Shown here one piece after another: positions 1 through 16,500 of a stretch of 64,000 nt of DNA. Each line of letters starts with the position of its first letter. Within the stretch, counting starts at the first letter, position 1. Below the pieces are notes generated by a model. It had not been told where the DNA came from. It saw only the letters and a list, made by a program, of their open reading frames with translations, and ran no database searches. The DNA is from Xestospongia bergquistia (Eukaryota > Porifera > Demospongiae > Haplosclerida > Petrosiidae), in NCBI GenBank assembly GCA_963965975.1, contig OZ014416.1:1674001-1738000 (forward strand). Direction: 5' to 3'. A program made the translations under genes and the position numbers.

Positions 1-18
1 TAATTGTATGAAACTTAC

Positions 19-1284
19 CAATTTCAGTAAATTGATTATTGCCCTGAGATGAGAGTTCATTACCTTGAGATGAGAGTTCAGTGCCTTGAGATGAGAGTTT
101 GTTGCTATTAGACAAGCTTCCAAAGCTTTCAGGATCACGATATCCACCTTCAGTGTCTGTGTAGAATTCTTCTAGGCGCCACTGAAGAGACTCAAATGTA
201 GGTCTGTTGGCTGGCTCTTCCCTCCAGCAATCTAACATTATATCATGTAGCTCCTTAGGACAATTTGCTGGGCAGCCCATACGATATCCTTGAGAAAGTT
301 TCTCTAAGACTTCAGCATTAGTCATACCAGGATATGGAAAGAGACCATAGGTAATGATCTCATACAAGACAATACCAAATGACCAAACGTCAGATTTGAT
401 AGTAAATCTCTTACATAAAACTGCTTCAGGTGCTGTCCATTTTATAGGGAACTTGGCACCAGTCGTTTCCACATAAATATCTTCATCGATCACATGAGCA
501 AGACCAAAATCTGCTACTTTACATATCATGTGATCACCTACTAAGATATTATGAGCTGTAAGATCTCGATGGATGCAGTTCTGAGTCTCCAAATATGCCA
601 TTCCTGCAGCTACTTGAGCTGACATATCGATAAGTTGAATTTTTTGAAGAAATCGTCCCTCTCCTCGAAGATATTCCAGCAAACTACCATATTTCATTAA
701 CTCCATGATGATGAAAAATGGTTCTTCTGTAGTACATACAGCATACAACTGGATTAACTTTAAATGACGTAGTTTCATCATTAGAGCTGCCTCTTGTAAG
801 AACTCCTGTGGTGACATACTACCTGTTTTCAATGTTTTCACAGCAACTGCAGTAGTACCATTCCATAGCCCCTCCCATACCTCACTGAATTGCCCTGCTC
901 CTAAGCGACGTATCAGACGAATCTGTCGACGATCAATCTCCCACTTTTCATTAGCTTGCTTTGAAAGTCCAACAGTTTGAGGTTTCTCAACAGCAAGACA
1001 AGGATATTTTAGCTCAACACACAGGCCATCAGCTTGAATCTGATAATATTGAATTAACTGTGGAATAGTTGCAAACTCGACACGATGAGTGACAAAGAAT
1101 GATCCATTTTCATGTCGTCGGATTTTATAATGACGCACTCTATCTGTATCTCTTACAGATAGTGAGTAGTCTCCTGGAGTTGTTTCATGGTCTCGTACTA
1201 GGAAAGAAGCATACTGATTAAAAGGCATCATGAGTTGCTTCTCAGCATCATTTCTTTTAATCCTGCCAAAATACCAACTAGGGT

Positions 1285-1318
<34 letters not shown>

Positions 1319-3356
1319 GTTTTCACAGCCAGTATATAATACGTTCTCAATACCAGGAACTACCTTACACACAGGAAACACAAAATGAACTCATTCCCAT
1401 TGTAAAAAGCTATTCACAGTCTAGTACATAATTACATATACATCGTCTTCACTTACTCTTCAGCATCCAAGCTCTTCCATTCAGCAACATAATTACTAGG
1501 GATGTACCCTTCTTTGCCAGTGATCTTACTACGAGCAAACCACCAATCTCCATCAGTAGTAATGATATATAGATGGTCACCTGAGAAAGGGTGAAAACAA
1601 TAAAATAATATTTCTAGAAGTGTGTCCAATTGATATTGTCTTATTATGACGCAAGGAATGATGTTCCTTTGTCTTTATCTTGTGGATGACTATCACTTGA
1701 TAGACTGCCACAATGAGCTCAAGACTACTGCTGTTCTAATTAAATGTTAAAAAAGACAACATATGTAGTTTACTTTCCTATCAGACCTCTGGGTAAAAAC
1801 ATACATGGTATCTAGAGTACTAGTAACAGAATGTCATACTTTAGTGCAAAATTAACACATTTAAGTTCTGATGTTCATGGTTTAGGTTCTAGAGTATACT
1901 TTTAATTTCTCAATAAAATATGGTATTTCATTACCAGTACTCTAGACACCGTCTTCAGAAATAATTGGATAAACACATTCCATAACAAAGATGGAAATAC
2001 TCACTAGACAGTATTTTTATTTTAATCAACTATAACTAACTAAAACTATTGCAAAAGATGGTACAACTAACGATAACTAATTAAAATTATTTTATATTAC
2101 AACTAACAAAACTAACTAAAATTGATTGCTGAGAGAGCAAAACTAACTGTAACTAACTATAATTAATTGTAACTAACTCAAACTCTGCTAGTAAATTGAT
2201 ACATAAAAAGGTTGAAGCACAATAATTAATGATAGAAGTGAATAACTACCCTAGTGCAAAGTATAAATTAGTCTATATTCTATAAACATACTGAATAATC
2301 TATTAGCATTATAGTACTATAGTCTATTTGTGTTCACCTTCCCAGTAAAAAATTATCATAACTTTCTAATAATTGAATCAAATTCAAATTTCAAAGTCAA
2401 GTGGTCTCCTGATGATCATCCTGTTCTTTTGACGTCATTTTTTATATAATACCACCCACAAGAACAAGATTTATTGTACTTTCAATAAGCAAAGTATAGG
2501 AGATGCCATTGACCATGGTCTCGTGAATTCGTTAATCAATAAAATGGCTGCTGCTTGAAGAGAGAAACCAGTATGGTAAGAAATACATTCTAACCACAAA
2601 ACTTTAATCATATAGATATAGATAAAAGTACTATACTACTGTAGTTAATAAATTTGTTCTTACAAGAAAAGAAAATCAACTCTATACACACAGACAAGTG
2701 GGCTTTTATGTGATAACTCAAATTAACACCACAAGTATTTAATTTATGATATGTGATATGTGTTATGTATTCACTACTAATTTCGAGCAGCAAGGTGAAC
2801 ACAAGTTGACTATAGTCAAGTCATATTGCCCAGCACTTTATCTACATTAACTAAAACCACATGTAATAATAAATCATTTAGTGAAATAAATAAATAACTA
2901 TAACTAGTCTAAAACTATTTATCTAGGAGAAAAACTAATAAAACTAACTAAAAGTATTATTCAAGAGCCAAAAACTAATTGTAACTAACTAAAACTATTT
3001 TGTAAAACCAAAAGTAACTACAATTAACTAAAAGTAATTGTGAAGAGGCCAAAACTAACTATAAGTAACTAAAAGTAAAAAAAAAACCAACTAAAACAAT
3101 ACTACTGAACAGAATTTGATTTTATACCTTTTTTAAAAGATAAATCATGATCTGTTCGACTATCATAGTCATATTGCCCAACAAACACAGGATAATTTAG
3201 TTCAACAGGTTTTGGAAAGGGGACTACAGCTGGAGGCTTTAATATCTGCTGAGAATTATATGCATATCCAGTGTGCTGTACTAATGGCTTTTTGGTCTTG
3301 TCCTCCGTCATCTTGGTATTGTTAGTTCTTTGTAAGGAAACGCTCTCTCTGTTCAA
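19..3356 (-). CDS. Gene A: Src-family tyrosine kinase, class I, probably a Src-Roco fusion; 3' end outside the window
   Basis: Exons read on the minus strand: 3356-3128 (N-terminus and first half of SH3, [16 protein letters not shown]), 1580-1457 (second half of SH3, WWFARS and GYIPSNYV) and 1277-19 (SH2 plus kinase). Phases agree at each junction (1, 2, 1). The SH2 has FLVRD with its arginine. The kinase has [25 protein letters not shown] and a loop tyrosine (DEDIY) before [13 protein letters not shown]. After the kinase come short repeats of the type ELSSQGN and then FTEIG with a GTAAGT donor at 18-13, so coding continues left of position 1 instead of stopping as in gene E. Gene D has the same junction followed by ROC-COR, so A is probably another fusion (inference). 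The MGC lipid-anchor start seen in B and E is missing; the first methionine is at 3356, with another internal one further in. Recognition as Src family is secure; the 3' architecture is not seen. Confidence 0.85.
1282..1318. repeat. (GA)n microsatellite before the SH2 exon of gene A
   Basis: Almost pure GA repeat directly upstream (transcript sense) of the acceptor of the SH2-kinase exon. The same tract sits at the equivalent place in E (19881-19920) and next to the truncated kinase piece of B. Confidence 0.9.
2030..3095. repeat. AT-rich intron 1 of gene A with scattered taactaactaaaact-like repeats
   Basis: Two clusters (about 2030-2180 and 2880-3095) of degenerate copies of a short motif close to actaactaaaactatt, separated by ordinary AT-rich sequence. 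They lie in the intron that splits the SH3 domain. No coding signal is seen. Confidence 0.6.
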
Positions 3357-3889
3357 CTCTAGCTCTACCTAGTCTTGTCCATCGCAAGCGAAAGTAGGTC
3401 TGGTCACACGAGTTGTTCCCAGTAAGGAGTGTGCCTCTTCCGGCTTATCCATGTATGGTGATTGTCTACCCGAATATATAGAAGTTGATTACTACAGACT
3501 GACACCCTATATATTTATGGAGTGCAAAATTAAAAAATTATCACGATATAATAAATAAGTCATTATTTATCAAATTATTGTTGATTTACTTCTTATTTAT
3601 GGAGCACCGTTTGTGTCAAAATTAAATACATTCAATGGTACATTTAACATGTTATGATTTACTTTTTATTGTTACTTAAGATGTTTCCAGTTAGTTGGTT
3701 AGGTGGGAAGTCGAGGACGGACATTAAAACTCCGTATAACCCCGTTATATTGAAATTTTTTGAATTTCTTAATAATTTTTTTTTGAAAGTAAATGCACAT
3801 TATTATTTAAATAAACTAAAAACTAAAAAATTGCTACATCAATTTTTAACAGGTAAAGAATAAGGCATAAAGAAAAAAGAAATTTTGAC
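3357..3889. other. Intergenic: 5' flank of gene A and edge of the retroelement
   Basis: No gene is seen. Positions about 3440-3510 share clear text (cttatccatgtatggtg, then ctacccgaata) with about 18450-18530 in the 3' flank of gene E, so this is copied spacer between tandem Src genes. No convincing TATA box. Confidence 0.55.
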
Positions 3890-7500
<3,611 letters not shown>

Positions 7501-7706
7501 TAGTACCTGTTTTCAATGTTTTCACAGCAACTGCAGTAGTACCATTCCATAGTCCTTCTCACACTTCATTGAATTGCCCTGCCCCTAAACAACGCATCAG
7601 ACGAATCTGCCGGCGATCAATCTCCCACTCTTCTAGCTTGCTTTGAAAGTCCAACAGTTTGAGGTTTCTCAACAGAAAGACAACTAGACAAGGATATCTT
7701 AACTCA

Positions 7707-7730
7707 AGGAGGGAGGGAGGGAGGGAGGGA

Positions 7731-7780
<50 letters not shown>

Positions 7781-7800
7781 GAGAGGGAGAGAGAGAGAGA
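7707..7800. repeat. (GGGA)n/(GA)n tract replacing the SH2 of gene B
   Basis: Purine microsatellite joined directly to the last residues of the SH2 (LELRYPCL). In genes A and E the same kind of tract lies before the SH2 exon, so the SH2 was probably lost by recombination or slippage here. Confidence 0.85.
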
Positions 7801-9343
7801 TGACCACATTTTAGATACTTATATGTTGTCAAAGTGTCAAGGACTACATGTAGGATATATACTAATAAATGTTATTATAAATACAAAATAATAATAGATA
7901 CTCCAATATCACTCTAAGTGTCTGTTTTATTGTTTTAAAATCAATATACTCAATAAATGTCATAGAAAGAAGAAATACTATATTTCTAATGAATAATGTG
8001 TTTAGTTAAATATTAAGACTACAAATAACTATTATGTTAGTTTTCTCAGTCATATCAATTACTTACTAATTAGGTCTTATATCAATGTACTGTTGACTAT
8101 ATATTGCAAACTGGAAATTTACAAGGAAGAATATTTTCATGAAAATTTTTTGATGTTTAAGAATTCAAATTATATGGTTATATATGTATCATACCTATTG
8201 TTAACTGAAAATTGAATTTTGTTTTGCAAATGACTTTACATTTGAAAAATTCATGAAAGCGTTCCTCGTCAAACATTTTCCTGTATGCAATAAAGACCTT
8301 ATATGGTAGATTCAATATAGTATTGTTGTACATTGGTTAGTTTACATTAATAACATATACTTAATCAAACAGTTATTTATTAATAAATTTAATATATTTA
8401 AATTGATTTATATTGTTTATACTTACTCTTCAGCATCCAAGCTCTTCCATTCAACAACATAATTACTAGGGACATACCCTTCTTTGCTAGTGTTCTTACT
8501 ACAAGCAAACCACCAGTTTTTATCATCAGTATTAATAATATATAGGAGATCACCTTAGAGAGGAGTAAATTAAGATATGCATTAAATTATAATATAGAGG
8601 TGTGTCCAACTGATATTGCTATTATTATGAAATAAAGAATGTATTCTTTTACCTTTCATATGTATTTTGTGACAGACTATCATATCATAGACTGATAATG
8701 AGACTACTATTAATGTCTCTAACAAAATGTTTGCAAAGAGAACACATCAAACAAAATAAATCTACTTTCTTCTGGTGATTATGAAGACCCTGTCTATTAA
8801 AAACTATACAAACTATGGCCTCCTATCAAACCTCTGGACATTTTAATACAGATGTGGAGAAATTAAAACATAGGTGGTATATAGAGTAATAGATGATGTA
8901 TTTTAATGTATTAAATAAATTTAAGTTTCAAGTTTAGGGTCTAGAATAGTTTTAATTTCCTGTTAAAGCATGGAATTTCAATATCAACACTCTAGACAAT
9001 AACTTAAAATAAATCACTGATTCCATAACAGAGATTTCTGGCCATAAGACAGAAAATACTCACTGGATAATATTTAATTTTTATACCTTTTTTGAAAGAT
9101 AAATCATTATCTGTTTGACTATCATAATCATATTTCCCAATAAACACAGTATAATTTAGTTCAACAGGTTCTGGAGGGAGGACTACAGATGGAGACTCAG
9201 AGATCTGCTGAGAATTATATCCAGTGTACTGTGTTGATGGCTTCTTAGGATGATCCTTTGTCATCTTAGTGTTAGTACAGCCCATACTTTAATTCTTTGT
9301 AAGGAAAGACTGCCCTTTGTTTAATTCTTTCATTTGCCTTTCC

Positions 9344-9348
9344 ACTGA

Positions 9349-9387
<39 letters not shown>

Positions 9388-9868
9388 GCATGATCTGATT
9401 TTAGACAGTTATTATATGACCAAAGGATCAAGGACTATACATATAGGATGTATACTAATTAGTAAATGTTATTATAAACACAAAATAGTAACAGATACTC
9501 CAATATTACTCTAATTGTCATATATTATATTATTATCTGTTTTATTGTTTTAAAATCATCATACTCAATAAATATAATATAAAAAAGTAATACTATATTT
9601 TTAATGAATAATGTTTTTAACTAAAAATTAAGAGTACATATATCTATTTTGTTAATTTTCTGATCAGTCATATAAATTACTTACTAATTAGGTCTTATAT
9701 CAATGTAGTACTGAGTGAAGTATATATTTCTCCATTAGTGACATATTCAGACAACTATAATTATTCATAAATTTATATTTAATCAATGTATTTATATCAA
9801 TTTACTTGTTTATACTTACTCTTCAGCATCTAAACTCTTCCATTCAGCAACATAATTACTAGGAATGA
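9344..9868 (-). pseudogene. Fragment of another class I Src gene: intron 2 plus the 3' part of an SH3 exon
   Basis: After a GA tract (about 9348-9384), positions 9385-9810 repeat the intron 2 sequence seen at 7800-8420 and 19921-20600. It ends at 9868-9820 with the last codons of the SH3 exon (about SNYVAEW to DAEE, followed by a GTAAGT donor at 9819). The rest of that exon is absent. This is a piece of a further copy joined to the 5' flank of gene B at the microsatellite. Confidence 0.7.
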
Positions 9869-9947
9869 TAGGTCAAAGTTCAGGAGTAATCAATTCAATT
9901 TCAAAAAGGAAGCATCACTTCAGTTATAAATGATATAGTAATCTAAC

Positions 9948-10051
9948 CTGTACATGTGGTGGATCAAATGGATATTTGTTAGTAAATTTGACTCCAAGAC
10001 TATTCTCCTATATATAGTGTCCCTTCTGCTCCTGATACATGGATCAACCAA
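9948..10051 (-). pseudogene. Single-exon fragment of a ubiquitin-conjugating (E2, UBE2W-like) domain
   Basis: Minus strand text after a CATCAG acceptor reads WLIHVSGAEGTLYIGE, then in another frame SLGVKFTNKYPFDPPHVQ, then a GTTAG donor. GTLYxGE and YPFxPPxV are hallmarks of E2 enzymes, and the whole is closest, from memory, to UBE2W (QWIV...GAPGTLYEGE...RYPF). A frame change in the middle and the absence of the catalytic-cysteine exon nearby make it a dead fragment. Confidence 0.5.
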
Positions 10052-10214
10052 CTGATGTGATAGAAACATGTCACTATACAGACACACACAATTGTTACTC
10101 TTGTGTTATTAAATTTTGTCAAATTTGTCCCTATATAAAACATTTTAAAACAAATTTTCCAATTGTAGTATTCAATATTCATTATAATATATTTAGAATA
10201 TATAAACATCTGGT

Positions 10215-10305
10215 TGATTTTAAAATTTCTGCAGTTATCTTTTTACCAACAATCACAGGAGTTGATTGTTTATCAAGCCAAATCTGCAACTTGTCTTCCA
10301 ATTAC
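10215..10305 (-). pseudogene. Possible relic of a Death-domain exon
   Basis: Minus strand reads KLQIWLDKQSTPVIVGKKITAEILK, to be compared with [23 protein letters not shown] in the Death-domain exon of gene D just upstream. Short, with stops around it; only a weak match. Confidence 0.35.
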
Positions 10306-10524
10306 TTGCATGGAGTTAAAGTAAATAATTGCACAATCATTTGTTCTATTCTGTGCTATGATGACACCAGTAAGTTAGATTAATGTGTTTGTTTCACTCA
10401 AATCAACTTCAAATAATAATAAAAACCTATAAAAATAAATTTTAAAATGTCAAAAATAGCACTCTATTATTTATTGTCAAAGTTATTAACTATATATAGA
10501 CAAATAATAACATTTGGAATTAGT

Positions 10525-13500
10525 TCAGCTGCAGCATGAATCTGGAAAAAAAGAAAATTATGTTACTCAGTGGTCTTAAGAATCTGGAAAAAAAGAACAT
10601 TATGTTACTCAGTGGTCTTAATGTACTTGATGTTATAAAGTATTCTGTGACATCAAAATAATTTATTATTGCTTTTATAGGTGTATTGTGGGCACTATAT
10701 CCGTTAGTAATGTGTTGACTGTTTAATATGGCAAATAATGCACATACAATAACTATTCATACCTGGTGTACTGCCAAGGAATTGACAAATTTCAGTAGCT
10801 AAGGATTTCTTTTGTAGAGGACCCTCTATAACACTGATGATGTTGTCCCATGTAGCAGGAGTGGGTTCATTATCCAACCAGCTCTGTAACATCTTGGACA
10901 TCTTGACATCATCAGAGAAACTAGAATAACACAATGTCTCAATAGTGTTAGGATCCACTCCAAGTAGATCTCCCATCTGTTGCCATTTAGCAGTGATAGA
11001 AGAAAGCAACCTAAGAAGTACATGTTTCTCTGGTTTGTTAGCTATGAAGTAAAGATATTATCAATGCATGTAATGAAGAAATGAAACCAGCTACATTTCA
11101 TGTTTAAAGCAGTCTAGTATTGATAACAAGATTTTCTTCATCATACCTTTAATGTTAGGTATTGGTACTGATGGTATGAGAGAGAGATAGTTGCTTGGTG
11201 CCAGACCTTCTTGATTACCATAACACACTAACCACCATCCATCTTCTTCTGTTTCCATATTGATGACATCAACAATGTCACTTTCTTTGATGGTAATCTC
11301 ATCATCTTCATTAGCAATGTAGGAGAACATAACTTTAGCTTTTAACTTGTTATTAAGTTGACCTCTTGAGTCAGGTATTGCTGAAAGAGGGACAGGATTC
11401 TCTGAAACTAGAGGAGAAAAACAATTTACACCAATGTTATTGATGATAGTATACTATACTGATGTTCAATTAGTATACTTTTAGTAAAAGTTATGCTAAT
11501 TTCAAATTTGTGGGCTCAAATTTCAGACAGACAATCGAAAGCAACATCTTAGTTATAGAAGTACAATAGTGGATATCAAAACTTGCTAAATGCTAATAGG
11601 GTAAGTTGGCTCATGATCGGTTGATTTAAGAAGTAGAACATTAAGTTATCTGTTGGAATTTCTTGTTTAAATTGATTATTGTCAGGAGATAAGCAACCAC
11701 ATTAACTACTCAGAATACTAATCTCATTATTGAACACTAACCCTATTATGGTGCATGATTGTTTATGTAAACAGCCTTATATTAAAATAAAGTATAAGAT
11801 CAGTTCATGTAAGTTAATAACCAACTAAGCATCAATAAAATTGTTAAGTTGGATAATATCTATATACTCTTGTTTCTTTTATATCTGTTGATCTTTTATA
11901 TCATCATTATCTATAGATACTTTATGTAAACTTTTAGTATATAATAAGTATACTGCACATACCATCATTAGTGGACTCAAACCAAGACCAACAAGGATGA
12001 GAACTGTTTTCTGGAGTATAATGTATAACATCCTTTTTACTTGTACAATAAAGAGTCCATTGGTCTTCATCCCATATGGTAGCAATATGTGAGCCTCCCA
12101 CTTTACATGGACAGTAAAAACCAACCTCTGGTTGCATTTCTTTAACAATTCTTCTTGTTGTAATGGTTTCATTGATAGCTATGATTAACTCTTTCTTTAC
12201 TTCGATGCAATCTTGAGTGAATTTGTAATAAATCTTAAACAGGTTGTGATCTTCAATGAAATCGACCTTTCCTCTACCAATCTTTCTTAATGCTATAAAA
12301 TTGGAATATATCTTAGAGTCTGACTCATCAATAACCCACAATGATCTACCATGATGTGTTATAGAGAGAAGGTAGACTATCACAGCACAAAAGAGACCAA
12401 TTGGAGCACCTTTCTTAAAGTAAAACAGCAAAGGACATGAGGTAGAATTGTGTACAGGATTGACTTCTGACGGATTGATTAATGGTAGCAATGCTGGCAT
12501 GAAAAATTTGTTATCGGGTAATTCTGTGGCAATCAAAAGGTGTTGGAATATTTTAAGCACTTCTGAGCTAAAGGATTGGAAATAAGAAGATATCTTAACA
12601 CTTTTTTGAGACTTAGCAAAGACATCTTTTGAAATGATACCATGATCAGCCATTTTCTTTGTATCAACTGTTCCTCGTCCAACATTAAATCCACTTCGTA
12701 TCTTGCAGACAGATATCATCAGTTCACTGACCACTTCAATCAAACTGTGTGGGAGGATGAACACTAAATCACTCACTCCAGGGTAATATAAGATGGTGTT
12801 AAGGAGATAGAAGAATTTAAGAGCACTCTGTATTTCTTCTATATGCAAACCCAATCCTAGACCAGTAGCTTTGCATTCTTCCAAGCTAAGTACTCCACAA
12901 TCTTTAATGGCCTCTTGACGTAGCAGAATTTCAAATGCGTACCACCTTAATGGGATGTTAACTTTAAATGCTTGATCCTTTAATTCACCACGAATCTCCT
13001 TAATCACTGGATCATCAAACACACCCTGATAAGCTCTACGACCGTCTACTTCAGACAAAATCTTTCCACTAGTGACATTATGATAAGACAGATTGCCTTC
13101 AATTGATCTAAATATCTTAGCAAGCTTTTCTTCTTTCTCTTCAATGCTTTCCATTTCTTCTCCATTTTTACGTCGCTCTTCATACATATCACAATAGGTA
13201 GCAAGTGCAAATATTTTAAGTCTTTCTGGAGGCTTGATAATGACCTGAGATAGCTCAGTATCATTGATTAACTGTTGCTGTTGAACACTAGAATTAACCA
13301 TGAGTACGAGACGTTTGAGGAGTGTCTCAACAGTTGGAGAGTGATCACTTACATTGTATTCTCCATCTTCACATTGTAAGACAGTTGAGGATTGACTAGA
13401 AAGATCTTCAGCTAGATTAATAACTAGCATAAGGACTGATGCACATGGTATAAAGGCTTAACAACTGTTGAAATTGAATCTGTCCTCCAGAGTCAATAAA

Positions 13501-16500
13501 GTAGAGCCATTCTTTATGTAGAGTAAGCTTAATGCCTTTTGTAGAAGCTTTATTGACAATATCAGACAACTGCTTGGTAGCACTATCATTCACATTGGGT
13601 GGTTGAACAAGAGGCAACTCCAAAGAAGCTTCTGCAACATTTTGGCTACTAATACTAACTGGAATCCCTGCATTAGCTCTTTTTTCCTGACAAATAGTTT
13701 CTTTGTGAATGCAGTCACTTTATGAACAATTGATTTTGGGGTTGGTACTGATACTGGTGCTGGTAAAGGGTGGTTTAAATCATTGTTAGTAACTTCTCTT
13801 TGAATTAGTGATCTAACTTCATTGGCAAATTTTTCGATCATTTTTTCGTCATCGACTAGTTCCCAGTGACACTCATTCAGTTGACCATACTGACTTATAG
13901 AAAATTCACCAATAGCAATTTGTGGAGACTCAACACAACCTGTACTGATATTACTCTCATAAGGTTGAGAGAGAATTAGACATTTGACTGATGTTTTACC
14001 AGCTCTAGCAGGACCTTGGATAATTGCTTTCGTAATACAGGTCTCAACAGTTCCATCGGATTTCAGAGCATTATAAAGATTCTTTTGATCTATATAAAGA
14101 ATGCAATAACTATATAATTAGCATTTTAACAAGAGTGTCAAAACATATTTTTTTGTACTGTTTATTTGTATAATGTCTTTTAGAAACATTACTACTAAAG
14201 CAAGTGCTACATCTTTTACCATTTTTTTCTTTGTTATATGTTTACTTTTACTTACCAATTTCAGTAAATTGATCATCAATTTCAGATGAAAGTGTATTGG
14301 TTTGAGATGAGAATTCATTGGCTTGAGATAGCAGTTCCTTAGCGCGAGATGAGGGTTCGTTACCTTGAGACAAGAATTCATCAGCTTGCAATGAGACATG
14401 ATGATATTGAGACCCACCTATAACAAAGTAGTCTTCTAGACGAAATTGAAGGGCTTCAAATGTAGGTCGATCAGCCGGATTACGTTTCCAACAATCTAAC
14501 ATTATCTGGTATAGTGGCTCAGGTGTATTTGGTGGACATGGCATACGATATCCTCTTTCTACCAGTTGTAGAACTTCAGCGTTGGACATACCATGATAAG
14601 GAATGCGGCCATATGTCACTAACTCTGTTAATAATATACCAAATGACCACACATCAGATTTGATACTAAAACGATTGTATAGAGCAGCCTCTGGTGCTGT
14701 CCATTTGATAGGAAATATGGCGCCTTCGTGTGCATTGTACTCATCATCAGTTATCAGGCGTGCAAGACCAAAATTGGCAACTTTTACAATGTTGTTTTCA
14801 CCTACTAAGATATTACGAGCAGCAAGATCACGATGAATGTAGTTATGCATTTCCAAGTATGCCATTCCAGCAGCAATCTGAGCAGCTATGTCAATGAGTT
14901 GTGGCAGCTGTAAATGTCGTCCTTCTTGGGACTGGAGGTAGTTAAGGAGGCTACCCTTGGGCATAAGCTCTGTGATGATATATATTGGATCTTCTTTTGT
15001 GCAGACAGCATATAGTTGGATTAATTTAGGATGACGTAGTTTCTTCATGATGTGAACTTCAAGGAAATCTTGTGGCGTGGCAGGACTGAACACCTTCACA
15101 GTAACTGGTGTCAGATTATTCCAAACACCATCATAGACCTTATTAAATTCAGTAGTATCAAGAAGCCTTGACAATGTAATAGATTCTCGAGGAATTTCCC
15201 ACGTATCCTTGGCCATATGAAGAGTACAGCATAAACCATCAGAGTCCTTCATGTAATACTCTACCAATTCTTTTAAAGTGGCAAAAACTGCTCGGCGAAC
15301 AATAAAGAACCCTCCTTGATCTAATTTCCTAATAAGATAATGCTTAACTGATTCACCATCTTGTATGGAAAGAGAATAATCACCAGGTTTTGTCTCCGAT
15401 TCTTGTATGAAGAAAGTACCACATGTTTCATCATGGAGAAGCCTATCGACTTCATCTCTTTTGTAGTTGCGCCAGCTAGATAAGAGAAAACAGAGATGAT
15501 GAAAATAAACACAAACAAACAAAGCATTAAAAAACCAAATTGATGATTATATTTGTTATAATATACAGTAAATGATGAACATTGTAGGATCATAAAACTG
15601 TCCTAAGTATAAAGATATCCTCAATATAGAGGTTTCACTATATTCACTGTGCTTCAATATGACTTGCATAGACTATTAAGACTACAAGGCCACGTTCAAT
15701 TTTTCTGCTAATTTTATTTATTTGTCAGTATTATAGAAAATCCATAAAGCCACTCTCAATCTAAAATAGACCTTTTGATTTATAACAAAAAATGTAGGGT
15801 GTGCAAAGCACCATGTGTTTACTGATCTTGTTGTGAATTATTAAAGATTCTGGCATAACAATTCAATTATTATATGAATACAGCATTTCAAGTGACAAGG
15901 TATGCTTGTTGAGGTCAATTTATTTGAAACTGTTATAAGAAAATGCTATAACTAAGCATGCGTAATAAGTTGCATTGCTGTTCACACAAGTACTAATGGG
16001 CCTAGACGTACTTACTACGTGGTCAGTGTCATTCATGTCACTTGGAGTGAAGTTGAACACTTTTGCATACTATTACTCATCACTATAAAATTTGATTGGT
16101 TAATTTAACCATCATTTATATCACATGTAATACATGATCAGATATTAAGACATTTAAAGCTTTTTAATTTGAAGAGTATGTGTTATAAAGTTTGGTATGC
16201 ATGCAGCCAAAAAATAACAAATTGATTGAAATAACCTCTCCATCTTAACAGTAATCAAGCCCCATCAACTTCAGAGATAAATAGTAAAAGTTACATTTTC
16301 ATACTAGAATAAAATACAATTCAATTTAATTTAAAATACAATTCAATGACAAATGCTCCAAGAATATACTCTAGACATGATGTCACATGTAATTATTGTT
16401 AATGACATACCTCAGATAATAGAGTACACATTTTTCTTACTATTATATCTGTTTTATGCTGACACATACACACACACAAAAATGAATAGCTCAATAAACA

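Noticed and set aside
10039-10383. Plus-strand ORF of 114 codons
   Set aside because: Lies opposite the E2-like and Death-domain relics; no homology and AT-driven composition.
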